Shown here piece by piece: positions 1 through 8,235 of a DNA stretch of 64,000 bases (its first letter is position 1; the number at the start of each line of letters is the position of its first letter). The stretch is taken from assembly GCA_947443645.1 (NCBI GenBank), contig CANEXF010000009.1, positions 62,001 to 126,000 on the forward strand. The letters run 5' to 3'. The translations under genes and the position numbers were made by a program. This DNA comes from Comamonadaceae bacterium. Lineage in GTDB: Bacteria > Pseudomonadota > Gammaproteobacteria > Burkholderiales > Burkholderiaceae_C. The notes beneath the pieces are model-generated. The model was not told where the DNA came from and made no database searches. It worked only from the letters and a program-made list of their open reading frames with translations.

Positions 1-500
1 TCGGACAAGGCCGTGCGCGCCAGCAAATAGACATAGGGGTAAAGCGCGACGGTGAATACCAGCACCGCACCGCTCAGACTGCGCACCTCCGGCAGCAGCC
101 GACCCTGCAGGCCAAAGCTGGCCCGCAACCAGACTTGCAATGGCCCGGCGTATTGCAGAAAGTCGGTGTAGGCGTAGGCCACCACGTAGGCAGGCATCGC
201 CAGCGGCAGCAGCAAGGCCCACTCAAATACCCGCCGTCCGGGAAATTCAAACAATGTCACCGCACAGGCTGTACCCATGCCAAGCGCAGACACACCCACG
301 GCCACGCTCAGGCACAGCAGCAAGGACGTCAGCGCATAGTCGGGCAGGACCGTCTGCAGCATCTGGCTCAGGATCGCAAAGGCTTGCTGATTGAAATCCA
401 GCCAGGACAGCGTCACAGCCAGCACCGGCAAGGTCAACAGCAAGACGAGCAGCAGCAAGAAAGCTGAGCCAAAAAGGCGACGAAGGGGGTGGCTAGGCAT
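1..500 (-). CDS. fbpB: Iron(III) ABC transporter permease, FbpB type (partial)
   Basis: This is the N-terminal part of an inner-membrane permease; the gene runs off the left edge, leaving about 166 codons from the ATG at 498-500. The visible protein has a hydrophobic first helix (about residues 11-33), further membrane segments, and the stretch LPLAMPAYVVAYAYTDF, which is very characteristic of FbpB/SfuB-type Fe3+ permeases. It would form the channel for the ATPase encoded divergently at 629. The usual arrangement is a co-directional substrate-binding protein, permease and ATPase operon, so the divergent layout is unusual. The binding-protein gene is not in the window and may lie to the left. 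Substrate assignment is from family resemblance; thiamine or another metal chelate cannot be excluded. Confidence 0.85.
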   Translation of the reverse strand, partial: MPSHPLRRLFGSAFLLLLVLLLTLPVLAVTLSWLDFNQQAFAILSQMLQTVLPDYALTSLLLCLSVAVGVSALGMGTACAVTLFEFPGRRVFEWALLLPLAMPAYVVAYAYTDFLQYAGPLQVWLRASFGLQGRLLPEVRSLSGAVLVFTVALYPYVYLLARTALS

Positions 501-598
501 GTCTTGCAGCAAGGCGGAGTTTGGAGGCCACGAAGGAGTGTTTAGAAAGCGAAACTGGAGCTGTTGGCGAACGACCGTGCATCCAGATCAATCGCAAA

Positions 599-613
599 TG
601 AGAATTGTAAGCA
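599..613. promoter_or_regulatory. Possible Fur box between the divergent iron transport genes
   Basis: The 15 bases TGAGAATTGTAAGCA resemble the 7-1-7 Fur consensus TGATAATNATTATCA, matching 6 of 7 positions in the left half and 4 of 7 in the right half. The site ends 15 bases before the fbpC start and lies in the only intergenic space shared with fbpB, so it could repress both genes when iron is plentiful. This is consensus comparison by eye, with no score. Confidence 0.45.
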
Positions 614-628
614 TCTACAATCGTCCCC

Positions 629-1723
629 ATGTTTCTTGAAGTCTCACAGCTCGGTGTGCACTACCCAGGGCGCTCAAAACCGGCCGTCAATGGCGTTTGC
701 CTGAGCCTGCAAACGGGAGAAATCGGCGTCTTGATTGGGCCCTCCGGCTGCGGAAAAACCACATTGCTGCGCGCAGTTGCAGGGCTGGAGCAGGCGCATG
801 CAGGCAGCATACGGCTGGCTGGGGACATCGTCAGCAGCGCCGACGTGCACGTTCCCGCCGAGTCGCGCCGCATCGGCATGGTGTTTCAGGACTACGCGCT
901 TTTCCCGCACCTTGATGTCGCACGCAATGTCGGCTTTGGCCTTCAACACCTGACGGCCAGGCAGCGCGCGCTGCGCGTGGCTGAGGTGCTTGCGCTGGTC
1001 GGCATGCCGGACGCAGACCGGCGTTTTCCCCACGAGCTGTCGGGCGGACAACAGCAACGCGTGGCCCTGGCCCGTGCGCTGGCGCCGTCGCCGCGCCTGC
1101 TGCTGCTGGACGAGCCGTTTTCAAACCTGGATGTGGATTTGCGCGAGCGTCTGGCCCACGAAGTGCGCGCCATCCTGAAGGCTGCCGGCGCAACCGCCCT
1201 GTTTGTGACGCACGACCAACTGGAGGCATTTGCCATTGGCGACCGGATTGGCGTGATGCATCAGGGCCAGCTGCAGCAGTGGGATGACGCCTACGCGCTC
1301 TACCACCGCCCGGCCACCCGCTTTGTGGCCGACTTCATTGGTCACGGCGTGTTCATCCCGGCCCGGCTGGAGCTGGGCAGTGGCAACGTGGTGGTGCATA
1401 CCGCGCTGGGTGAGCTGACGGATCTGCAGGAATGCCCGCTGCCCAATGCCTATCCAGGCGGCCTGTGCGACCTGCTGCTACGCGCAGACGACATCGTGCA
1501 TGACGACCAAGCAACGGTCAAAGCGCAAATCACGCGCAAGGCGTTTCGTGGCTCGGAATTTCTCTACACCCTGAAGCTTGCCAGTGGTGAAACCTTGATG
1601 GCGCACGTGCCCTCGCACCACGACCATGCGATCGGTGAGTGGATAGGCCTGCGCGCCGAAGTTGACCATGTGGTGACCTTTCCTCGGGAAGCCGCACCAT
1701 CCGCGGAACTGGTGCCCGCCTGA
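629..1723 (+). CDS. fbpC: Iron(III) ABC transporter ATP-binding protein, FbpC type
   Basis: ATPase subunit (364 aa) that would power Fe3+ uptake with the divergently encoded permease. Visible motifs are Walker A GPSGCGKTT at about residues 37-45, the Q-loop in VFQDYALFPHL, the signature LSGGQQQRVALARAL near residue 137, Walker B LLLLDEPF near residue 157, and the H-loop in VTHDQLEA. The C-terminal third resembles the TOBE-type regulatory region of the FbpC/PotA group. The ATG at 629 follows the putative Fur site closely and gives the standard N-terminus. The assignment as an iron transporter rests on the FbpB-type partner and the Fur-like box; the ATPase alone could serve other substrates. 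Confidence 0.85.
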   Translation: MFLEVSQLGVHYPGRSKPAVNGVCLSLQTGEIGVLIGPSGCGKTTLLRAVAGLEQAHAGSIRLAGDIVSSADVHVPAESRRIGMVFQDYALFPHLDVARNVGFGLQHLTARQRALRVAEVLALVGMPDADRRFPHELSGGQQQRVALARALAPSPRLLLLDEPFSNLDVDLRERLAHEVRAILKAAGATALFVTHDQLEAFAIGDRIGVMHQGQLQQWDDAYALYHRPATRFVADFIGHGVFIPARLELGSGNVVVHTALGELTDLQECPLPNAYPGGLCDLLLRADDIVHDDQATVKAQITRKAFRGSEFLYTLKLASGETLMAHVPSHHDHAIGEWIGLRAEVDHVVTFPREAAPSAELVPA

Positions 1724-1740
1724 AGCAAGACAGCTGGGTT

Positions 1741-2508
1741 TCAGCTTGAATGCGCCTGGCGTTTGCCGGCCTGTTCTTGACGCAAGTCTTCAATTTCCTG
1801 CCGGAAGACCAGCGCCAGCTCGCGCCGGGACCGGCCATCGGTCCATTGCGCTTGCCCAAAAGTGATGTGAACCGCTATCCCCGGCGTGCACAAGGTTCGC
1901 CAAACCGAGCCTGCGAGCGAATCGTCGCCGACGTAAATCGGCGCTGGGCTGGCCAAGCCGCTAGCGCGGTCAACAAACTGCAGCGCCACAGGCTGCACCA
2001 GCGCATTGGCAGCGATCGCCGCTTCAAACAGGTTGGCGTGAAAAGGCAGCAGACTCACGCCGTTGCTGGTCGTGCCCTCGGGAAACACGGCCAGTACATC
2101 ACCAGCCCGCAGGCTTTCAGCCATGTGGTGCACCACGCGCATGGCGTCCCGCCGTGATTCGCGTTCAATGAAAAGTGTGCCGATTCCCGCAGCCAAGGCA
2201 CCAATCACCGGCCAGCGCTTGATGTCGGCCTTGGACACAAAGCGGCAAAAACGCGCAGCATGCAGCGAAGTGATGTCCAGCCAGGATACATGGTTGGCCA
2301 CCAACAACACTGGTCCGATCAACACCGGCGTCCCGTGTACTACCAATTTAATAGCAATACATTCAAGCATCTGGAGCGACCAGACCTGAACTCTGATTTC
2401 TCTTTGGGCTTGGGTCAGGCGCGGAAAAACCAGCAGTATCGTGAGCAGACCCGACAGAATGTGGACCAGGGCGCGCGCAAGCTTGCCCAAGGCCTTGAGC
2501 ATGTTCAT
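1741..2508 (-). CDS. plsC: 1-acyl-sn-glycerol-3-phosphate acyltransferase (PlsC family)
   Basis: Predicted membrane-associated acyltransferase (255 aa) that adds the second acyl chain to lysophosphatidic acid in phospholipid synthesis. It has an N-terminal hydrophobic segment (about residues 15-30), the catalytic HX4D motif NHVSWLD (H73, D78) and the second acyltransferase block FPEGTTS (142-148). It lies downstream of pyrC' on the same strand with a 35-base gap and may be the last gene of the yqgE-to-plsC run. Codons around residues 49-57 (roughly 2338-2362) are AT-rich and resemble the family's short intergenic repeat; the protein length is still normal. PlsC-fold enzymes include paralogues with other acyl acceptors, such as ornithine lipid enzymes, so the exact substrate is inferred. 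Confidence 0.85.
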   Translation of the reverse strand: MNMLKALGKLARALVHILSGLLTILLVFPRLTQAQREIRVQVWSLQMLECIAIKLVVHGTPVLIGPVLLVANHVSWLDITSLHAARFCRFVSKADIKRWPVIGALAAGIGTLFIERESRRDAMRVVHHMAESLRAGDVLAVFPEGTTSNGVSLLPFHANLFEAAIAANALVQPVALQFVDRASGLASPAPIYVGDDSLAGSVWRTLCTPGIAVHITFGQAQWTDGRSRRELALVFRQEIEDLRQEQAGKRQAHSS

Positions 2509-2543
2509 GGCCGTCCGTTCAGGCTCGCGCCGGCAATCGACAC

Positions 2544-3857
2544 TCAGGCTTCAGCCTTGGACTGGTAAGCCAGCTGCCCGCCAACCAGCGTGCAGCGCAC
2601 CCGGCCCGGCAACTGGTAGCCCGAAAACGGTGTGTGCTTGCCCTGGCTGCGCAATGCGTCGGCTTGCACCGTCCACTCAGCGGCTGGATCAAACACACAG
2701 ATATCGGCAACCCCACCAGCAACGAGCCGGCCAACGCTGGCCTCAAGCGTACCCAGCGAAGCACCCAGAACACGCGCTGGCGCACTGGTCAGCACAGCCA
2801 GTGCGCGCATCAGATCGGCACCGCCTTCACCGCCGTCAAGGCTCCACTTGTAAGCCAGTGACAGCAACAGCTCCAGACCCGTCGCACCGGGCTCTGCCTC
2901 GGCAAAAGGCAGTGTCTTGGCGTCTTCATCGACCGGGGTATGGTCAGACACCAAGGCGTCAATGGTGCCGTTGGCCAGCCCCAGGCGAATCGCGTCGCGG
3001 TCGCGCTGCTGGCGCAGCGGCGGCTGAAGTCGCATACGACTGTCAAAGTAGCCAATGTCCGTATCGGTCAAATGCAGGCTGTTGATACTGACATCGCAAG
3101 TCACATTCAAGCCTTCGGCCTTAGCCTGGGCGACCAGCGCCACACCGGCCGCGCTGCTGATGCGGCACAAATGCACGCGCGCACCGGTCGAGCGAACCAA
3201 CTCAAAAATCACATGCAGCGCAATCGTTTCCGCGGCCACCGGCACGCCGCTCAAACCCAGCCGGGTCGCCAAAGCGCCGCTGGCGGCCACGCCCTTGCCC
3301 AGATGTATTTCCTGCGGCCTGAGCCAGACGCTGTAACCAAAGCTGGCCGCGTACTGCATTGCCCGCATCAACACCAAAGTGTTGGCCAAGGGCACTTCAG
3401 CCTGACTGAAACCCACGCAACCTGCCTCGGTCAACTCGACCATCTCGGTCAGCGCTTCGCCCTTCAAGGCGCGCGTCAGCGCACCCAGCGGGAAGACGCG
3501 GGTTTGATGCAGTTTCTCGGCGCGGAACTTGAGCATCTCCACCAAGCCAGGCTCGTCCAGCACCGGATCGGTATCGGGTGGGCACACCAGGCTGGTGACG
3601 CCGCCGGCAACAGCAGCGGCCAGTTCGCTTTCAAGCATGCCTTCATGTTCATGGCCCGGTTCGCGCAGCCGGGCGGACAGGTCAATCAGTCCCGGCAATA
3701 CCAGGCAGCCTGCAGCGTCTATGACCTTGTTGGGCGAAAAGTCAGCTGGCGATGACCCCAGCGAAACAATACGTCCGCCCGCGATGGCCACGTCACAAAC
3801 CGCGTCCAGCCCAGAAGCAGGATCCATGACCCTGCCGTTTTTAATCAATATCTTCAT
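2544..3857 (-). CDS. pyrC': Dihydroorotase-like protein PyrC' (non-catalytic, ATCase partner)
   Basis: Amidohydrolase-fold protein (437 aa) with the overall type I dihydroorotase layout, but the metal site is gone. The usual D-x-H-x-H is D59-L-S61-A-R63, the FSDDG segment reads FSQAE, the H-V-S-T histidine is R232 (CRIS), and the TPHH histidine is N259. Only D305 (SDHTP) of the expected ligands remains. In Pseudomonas and relatives such a PyrC' is an inactive subunit needed for assembly of the PyrB aspartate carbamoyltransferase dodecamer. Position directly after pyrB supports the same role here. A true dihydroorotase must then be encoded elsewhere. It is separated from pyrB by 125 bases that carry a dispersed repeat. 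Confidence 0.9.
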   Translation of the reverse strand: MKILIKNGRVMDPASGLDAVCDVAIAGGRIVSLGSSPADFSPNKVIDAAGCLVLPGLIDLSARLREPGHEHEGMLESELAAAVAGGVTSLVCPPDTDPVLDEPGLVEMLKFRAEKLHQTRVFPLGALTRALKGEALTEMVELTEAGCVGFSQAEVPLANTLVLMRAMQYAASFGYSVWLRPQEIHLGKGVAASGALATRLGLSGVPVAAETIALHVIFELVRSTGARVHLCRISSAAGVALVAQAKAEGLNVTCDVSINSLHLTDTDIGYFDSRMRLQPPLRQQRDRDAIRLGLANGTIDALVSDHTPVDEDAKTLPFAEAEPGATGLELLLSLAYKWSLDGGEGGADLMRALAVLTSAPARVLGASLGTLEASVGRLVAGGVADICVFDPAAEWTVQADALRSQGKHTPFSGYQLPGRVRCTLVGGQLAYQSKAEA

Positions 3858-3930
3858 GTTGTTTCCACCGCTAGCTCAAATTGGCCGGAAGAGAGTGTTT
3901 TTCCGCCGGGCCGTCCCAAGGAAAAATGCA

Positions 3931-3976
3931 CCCCCTCGGGGGGCAGCGCAGTACGCGAAGCGACAAGCGTGGGGGC
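3931..3976 (-). repeat. Dispersed GC-rich repeat, copy in the pyrB-pyrC' gap
   Basis: Read on the minus strand this starts GCCCCCACGCTTGTCGCTTC, continues through a CGCGTACTGCGCTG segment and ends CCCCCCGAGGGGG. A copy matching at almost every base occurs inside the mpl coding region at 57819-57864. The element lies in the untranslated space of the pyr transcript. Similar sequences are common between genes in Comamonadaceae (family knowledge); a function is not known to me. Confidence 0.85.
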
Positions 3977-3982
3977 TATTGT

Positions 3983-4945
3983 TCATGCTTCATTCCCGGC
4001 AACGATGCTCATCACCGCCATGCGCACGGCGATGCCAAAAGTGACTTGCGGCAAGATGACGCTTTGCGCGCCATCGACCACCGCTGAATCGATTTCCACA
4101 CCGCGGTTGATGGGGCCGGGGTGCATCACAATCGCGTCCGACTTGGCGAACTGGAGCTTTTCATTGGTGAGACCGAAGCTCTTGAAAAATTCCTGACTAC
4201 TGGGCAGCAGCGCGCCCGACATGCGTTCATTCTGCAAACGCAGCATGATGATCACGTCCGCGCCTTTGATGCCCTCTTCCAGCGTGTGACAAACGCGTAC
4301 GCCCATTTGCGCCATGTCGGCGGGCACCAGGGTCTTGGGGCCGACCACGCGCACTTCAGCGCAGCCCAAGGTGGTCAGCGCGTTGATGTCGGAGCGCGCC
4401 ACGCGCGAGTGCAGCACGTCGCCAACGATGGCGACTGTCAGATTGCTGAAGTCTTTCTTGTAATGCCTTATGGTGTACATGTCCAGCAAACCCTGGGTCG
4501 GGTGGGCATGGCGACCGTCGCCCGCATTGATCACGTGTACGTGGGGTGCAACATGCTGCGCAATCAGGTGGGGCGCGCCGGACTCGCTGTGACGCACCAC
4601 AAACAGGTCAGCTGCCATGGCGCTCAAATTGGAGATCGTGTCGAGCAGCGACTCGCCCTTGGACGCCGATGAACGCGCAATATCAAGGTTGATCACATCG
4701 GCTGACAGCCGTGTTGCCGCGATCTCGAAGGTCGTACGGGTACGCGTGGAGTTTTCAAAAAACAGGTTGAAAACGCTTTTGCCGCGTAGCAGGGGCACCT
4801 TCTTGACTTCGCGGTCGCTCACGCTCACAAAGTTGGCAGCGGTGTCCAGAATCTGCGTCAGCGTGGCCTTTGGCAGACCCTCGATGGACAGCAGATGAAT
4901 CAGCTCGCCGTTTTTATTGAGTTGTGGATTTCGTCGGTACAACAC
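3983..4945 (-). CDS. pyrB: Aspartate carbamoyltransferase catalytic subunit
   Basis: Catalyses carbamoyl phosphate + L-aspartate to N-carbamoyl-aspartate, the first committed step of pyrimidine synthesis. The 320-residue protein has the carbamoyl-phosphate site [13 protein letters not shown] (about residues 62-74), the HPTQGLLD block and the C-terminal [11 protein letters not shown]. The start is a GTG at 4945, chosen because AGGAG sits about 9 bases upstream and the N-terminus then matches the family. No pyrI regulatory subunit is present; the downstream pyrC' suggests a class A-type PyrB-PyrC' complex. It follows pyrR by 52 bases. Confidence 0.96.
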   Translation of the reverse strand: MLYRRNPQLNKNGELIHLLSIEGLPKATLTQILDTAANFVSVSDREVKKVPLLRGKSVFNLFFENSTRTRTTFEIAATRLSADVINLDIARSSASKGESLLDTISNLSAMAADLFVVRHSESGAPHLIAQHVAPHVHVINAGDGRHAHPTQGLLDMYTIRHYKKDFSNLTVAIVGDVLHSRVARSDINALTTLGCAEVRVVGPKTLVPADMAQMGVRVCHTLEEGIKGADVIIMLRLQNERMSGALLPSSQEFFKSFGLTNEKLQFAKSDAIVMHPGPINRGVEIDSAVVDGAQSVILPQVTFGIAVRMAVMSIVAGNEA

Positions 4946-4997
4946 GCTTTAAGCTCCTGACCCGTTAGGTGTATTTTTTTGCATCATCGCCCTTGCG

Positions 4998-5516
4998 CTA
5001 CCTGTCCTGGACCTGAAAACTGAACTGCCCGTTCTCAAGACGAGCCAGCTCCAGACTCTGCGAGGCCGGCAAAGCCACGCGCGCCATTGCCAGATCGGCC
5101 TGCACCGGCAGCTCGCGTCCACCACGGTCGACCAGCACCACGAGCTTGACGCTGGCTGGCCGGCCATAGTCAAACAACTCATTGAGCACGGCACGCAGGG
5201 TCCGCCCGGTGTAGAGCACATCGTCAACGACCACCAGATGCGCGCCATTGACGTCAAAAGGCAGCCGGGTCTGGCCGCTGGAAGCCAGCCCACGCCTGGA
5301 AAAATCATCGCGGTGCATGGATGAAGACAACGTTCCGGCCTCGCCGGGCAGACCCAGATCAGTCTGCAGGCGCTGCGCCAGCCAGGCGCCGCCCGAGGCT
5401 ACACCGACCAAAAAAGGCGCTTGTCTGTAAAGGCTGTCGTAGCTCGCGATCAGCTGCTGCATGCTTGTCAGCAGCTCACTGTAAAGCGCCTCGGCGTTCA
5501 GGGTTAGGCTGCTCAT
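4998..5516 (-). CDS. pyrR: PyrR, pyr regulator / uracil phosphoribosyltransferase
   Basis: Phosphoribosyltransferase-fold protein of 172 aa with the PRPP loop VVVDDVLYTGRT at residues 95-106, the hallmark of PyrR. In Gram-positive bacteria PyrR binds pyr mRNA to cause attenuation and also converts uracil + PRPP to UMP. In beta-proteobacteria it keeps the pyrB neighbourhood but its regulatory mode is less certain. Its ATG overlaps the end of ruvX by 4 bases, so the two are translationally coupled. I did not find an obvious anti-terminator/terminator pair in the short pyrR-pyrB gap, so RNA control here is unproven. Confidence 0.9.
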   Translation of the reverse strand: MSSLTLNAEALYSELLTSMQQLIASYDSLYRQAPFLVGVASGGAWLAQRLQTDLGLPGEAGTLSSSMHRDDFSRRGLASSGQTRLPFDVNGAHLVVVDDVLYTGRTLRAVLNELFDYGRPASVKLVVLVDRGGRELPVQADLAMARVALPASQSLELARLENGQFSFQVQDR

Positions 5517-5929
5517 GGAAGACTCCTTAAAAACTGCTCCAGAATTATGCAGGCTGAAGCAGCGTCCGCATCCCGGGCGCCAGCGGCCAGCGCTTCCGTG
5601 GTGCTGTAGCGCTCGTCAACCTCGAACACCTGCAGGCCAAAGCGGCCGCGCAACTGCCGCGCGAACTTCAAGGCCCGCGCAGTATTTTCATGGCTTGCGC
5701 CATCTGGATGAAACGGAATACCGACCACCAGCGCGTCAGGCTGCCATTCCTTGAGCCTGCTTTCGACTGCGGCAAAGCGCGCGTCGCCCACAGCTGCAAT
5801 GCTGGCCTGCGGCGTTGCTGTGCGTGTCAGGCTGTTGCCCGTCGCCACCCCGGTGCGTTTGAGACCGAAGTCGAAAGCCAGAAATGTTTGCAGGCCCTGG
5901 GCCGAAGATGGCATGGCCGCGAGGCTCAT
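5513..5929 (-). CDS. ruvX: Holliday junction resolvase-like RuvX/YqgF
   Basis: Small RNase H-fold nuclease (138 aa) with the N-terminal block LAFDFGLKRTGVA (catalytic Asp about residue 20) and a distal DER segment (EVDERYSTTEA). The family is implicated in pre-16S rRNA processing and Holliday junction processing. It overlaps yqgE upstream and pyrR downstream by 4 bases each, indicating one tightly coupled operon. The yqgE-ruvX(-pyrR) order is common in beta- and gamma-proteobacteria. Confidence 0.9.
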   Translation of the reverse strand: MSLAAMPSSAQGLQTFLAFDFGLKRTGVATGNSLTRTATPQASIAAVGDARFAAVESRLKEWQPDALVVGIPFHPDGASHENTARALKFARQLRGRFGLQVFEVDERYSTTEALAAGARDADAASACIILEQFLRSLP

Positions 5930-6513
5930 GCGTGCCCAGCCTCGGGAGACAACATCCAGCTTTGCAGGCCAAGCAGCAGCAGCGCTTTGTCGTAACGTTG
6001 CTCGAAGGGCGTATCAAAAATAAGTGCAGGATCAGCGGCAACTGTAAGCCAGCTGTTGTCAGAAATTTCAGACTCCAGCTGACCTTCGCCCCAGGACGAA
6101 TAGCCCAGCGAGACAAAAATCCTGCGCGGCCCGGCACCCGTTGACAGTGCCTCCAGCACGTCCTTGGACGTGGTCATCTCCAGACCGCCAGGAATCGACA
6201 TGGTTGAGGCATAGACCGACTCGCTGCCTGGCATCATGGATTCGTGCAGCACAAAGCCTCTTTCGGTCTGCACCGGACCGCCCTGAAAAACCGGCGCCTG
6301 CGTCAGATCTGTGCGGTGCAGGGGCAGCTCCACCTTGTCAAACAAATGCTTGAGCTTGATGTCGCTGGGTTTGTTGATGACCAAGCCCAGTGCGCCGCGC
6401 TCGCTGTGCTCGCACAAGTAAACCACACTTTTCGCGAAAGTCTCGTCATTCAGACCGGGCATGGCGATCAGAAAGTGGTGCGTAAAGTTGATCGGTGAGG
6501 AATCCAGAGGCAT
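5926..6513 (-). CDS. yqgE: YqgE/AlgH family protein
   Basis: Conserved soluble protein of 195 aa. It contains the family signatures NFTHHFLIAMPGLND near the N-terminus, CEHSERGALGLVINKP around residues 33-48, FQGGPVQTERGFVLH around 75-89, and SLGYSSWGEGQLE about two thirds along. The biochemical role is not established; in Pseudomonas the homologue AlgH was linked to alginate gene expression. It is the first gene of the yqgE-ruvX-pyrR-pyrB-pyrC'-plsC run, whose promoter should lie in 6514-6660. Confidence 0.9.
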   Translation of the reverse strand: MPLDSSPINFTHHFLIAMPGLNDETFAKSVVYLCEHSERGALGLVINKPSDIKLKHLFDKVELPLHRTDLTQAPVFQGGPVQTERGFVLHESMMPGSESVYASTMSIPGGLEMTTSKDVLEALSTGAGPRRIFVSLGYSSWGEGQLESEISDNSWLTVAADPALIFDTPFEQRYDKALLLLGLQSWMLSPEAGHA

Positions 6514-6630
6514 GTTTGAATTTTACGCGCACTGGCGCTGCACGCGCATGCCTTCCTATGGATTGAAACCTTTCGGGGCTGCAGGTCGCGGCACATCATC
6601 AGCTCCCAACGCAGTTTTTGCTTTGGCGTG

Positions 6631-6650
6631 CTTAGGTACCCTTAGGTACC
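6631..6650. repeat. Two tandem copies of a 10-base unit upstream of the photolyase gene
   Basis: The unit cttaggtacc occurs twice in perfect tandem, and each copy contains the palindrome GGTACC. It ends 9 bases before the photolyase ATG, where a ribosome binding site would be expected, and no good Shine-Dalgarno sequence is visible. It could be an operator or simply a small duplication. Confidence 0.8.
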
Positions 6651-6659
6651 ATCAGGCCC

Positions 6660-8138
6660 ATGCAAAAGAAATACCAGACCGGCCTGATGTGGTTCAGGCG
6701 CGATTTAAGGCTCCAGGACAACGCCGCGCTCCACCACGCACTGAAATCCTGTCGCCAGGTATTTTGTGTTTTTGTCTTTGACAGCGAAATTCTCGATGTG
6801 CTACCGACCGCGGACAGACGGGTCGAGTTCATTCGCGAGTCGCTGATTGAGCTTGACGCCGAGTTGCGCGCTATGGGCCAGTTGCACCGGATCAGCGACG
6901 CCGGACTGATCGTTGTGCACGCCAAAGCCAGAGATGCGCTGCCCCGGCTGGCCGGCCAGCTCAATGCGAACGCCGTTTTCTCCAACCACGACTATGAGCC
7001 ACAGGCAGCCGCCCGTGACGCCGAGATCCAGGCAGGTCTTGAGATGGCCGGCATAGGATTTCACAGCTTCAAGGACCAGGTCATTTTTGAGCGTTCGGAG
7101 CTGCTGACTCTGGTCGGCAAGCCCTACAGCGTATTTACACCTTACAAGAATGCCTGGCTAAAAAAGGTTGACGACTTCTACCTCAAGCCTTATGCCGTGG
7201 ACCCTTACGCGGGCGCGCTCGCAGAACGTCCCGTGGCGCACAAAGCAGGTGTTCCCGAACTTGAAGCCATAGGCTTCACGAAAACCAATCTGCACGCGCT
7301 GAAAATACCAACCGGCGCTTCTGGCGGTAAACGGCTTTTTGAGGACTTTCTGGAACGTATCCAGGACTACCAAAAAACGCGAGATTTCCCGGCCGTCAAA
7401 GGTCCGAGCTACCTGGGCGTACACCTGCGTTTTGGAACAGTTTCAATCCGCAGGCTTGCGGCGGCGGCCTGGGAGCAGCAAAAAATCGGCGACGACGGCG
7501 CGGCCATCTGGCTCAGTGAATTGATCTGGCGCGATTTTTATGCGCAGATTCTTAGCAATTTTCCGCATGTCACCCAAAAGGCTTTCAAGCCGGACTATGA
7601 CTTGATCGACTGGGAGAAGGGCCAGAATGCCAAGGCCTTGTTCGAGGCATGGTGTGAAGGACGTACCGGTTATCCGCTGGTCGATGCGGCAATGGCGCAA
7701 ATCAACCAGACGGGCTATATGCATAACCGGCTGCGCATGGTGGTCGCGAGTTTTCTGGTCAAGGATCTGGGTCTGGACTGGCGCTGGGGCGAAGCCTATT
7801 TCGCTGAAAAGCTCAACGATTTCGAGCTGGCGTCGAACAATGGCGGCTGGCAATGGGCAGCCAGCAGCGGCTGCGACGCACAGCCCTATTTCAGGATATT
7901 CAACCCAGTCAGTCAAAGTGAAAAGTTTGATGCCCAGGGGAAATTCATCCGCAAATACCTGCCGGCACTTGAAAAAATGAGCGCTAAAGCCTTGCACAGC
8001 CCGTGGCTGGCGACACCGATAGAGCTCGCTGCCGCAGGTGTGGAGCTGGGAAAAACCTATCCAAGACCCATCGTCAAGCACGATGAGGCCAGAGCTCTAA
8101 CGCTGACGCGCTATGCGGTGGTCAAAAAAACGGCCTGA
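6660..8138 (+). CDS. phrB: Deoxyribodipyrimidine photolyase
   Basis: Light-driven flavoprotein (492 aa) expected to split UV-induced cyclobutane pyrimidine dimers. The N-terminal antenna domain begins LMWFRRDLRLQDNAAL. The C-terminal FAD domain has WSELIWRDFY-like text (WLSELIWRDFYAQ), TGYPLVDAAM, MHNRLRMVVASFLVKDL and the NNGGWQWAASSGCDAQPYFR region that contacts FAD and the dimer. The length fits class I CPD photolyases. It stands alone between the yqgE operon and the pil-chp cluster and shares a bidirectional terminator with chpA. A cryptochrome-like function cannot be excluded from sequence alone. Confidence 0.94.
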   Translation: MQKKYQTGLMWFRRDLRLQDNAALHHALKSCRQVFCVFVFDSEILDVLPTADRRVEFIRESLIELDAELRAMGQLHRISDAGLIVVHAKARDALPRLAGQLNANAVFSNHDYEPQAAARDAEIQAGLEMAGIGFHSFKDQVIFERSELLTLVGKPYSVFTPYKNAWLKKVDDFYLKPYAVDPYAGALAERPVAHKAGVPELEAIGFTKTNLHALKIPTGASGGKRLFEDFLERIQDYQKTRDFPAVKGPSYLGVHLRFGTVSIRRLAAAAWEQQKIGDDGAAIWLSELIWRDFYAQILSNFPHVTQKAFKPDYDLIDWEKGQNAKALFEAWCEGRTGYPLVDAAMAQINQTGYMHNRLRMVVASFLVKDLGLDWRWGEAYFAEKLNDFELASNNGGWQWAASSGCDAQPYFRIFNPVSQSEKFDAQGKFIRKYLPALEKMSAKALHSPWLATPIELAAAGVELGKTYPRPIVKHDEARALTLTRYAVVKKTA

Positions 8139-8190
8139 CTACCAGCGCGAAAACCGGGATGCGATGGACTAAAAACCACGTATTCAGCAT

Positions 8191-8218
8191 AAAAAAAGGG
8201 GCCTAGGCCCCTTTTTTT
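8191..8218. terminator. Bidirectional intrinsic terminator between phrB and chpA
   Basis: A 28-base perfect palindrome: seven A, GGGGCC, TA, GGCCCC, seven T. It gives a GC stem followed by a U-run on both strands. It sits between the convergent stops of phrB (8138) and chpA (8236), so it can end both transcripts. Confidence 0.93.
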
Positions 8219-8235
8219 ATCTCGTTACGCCTGAC

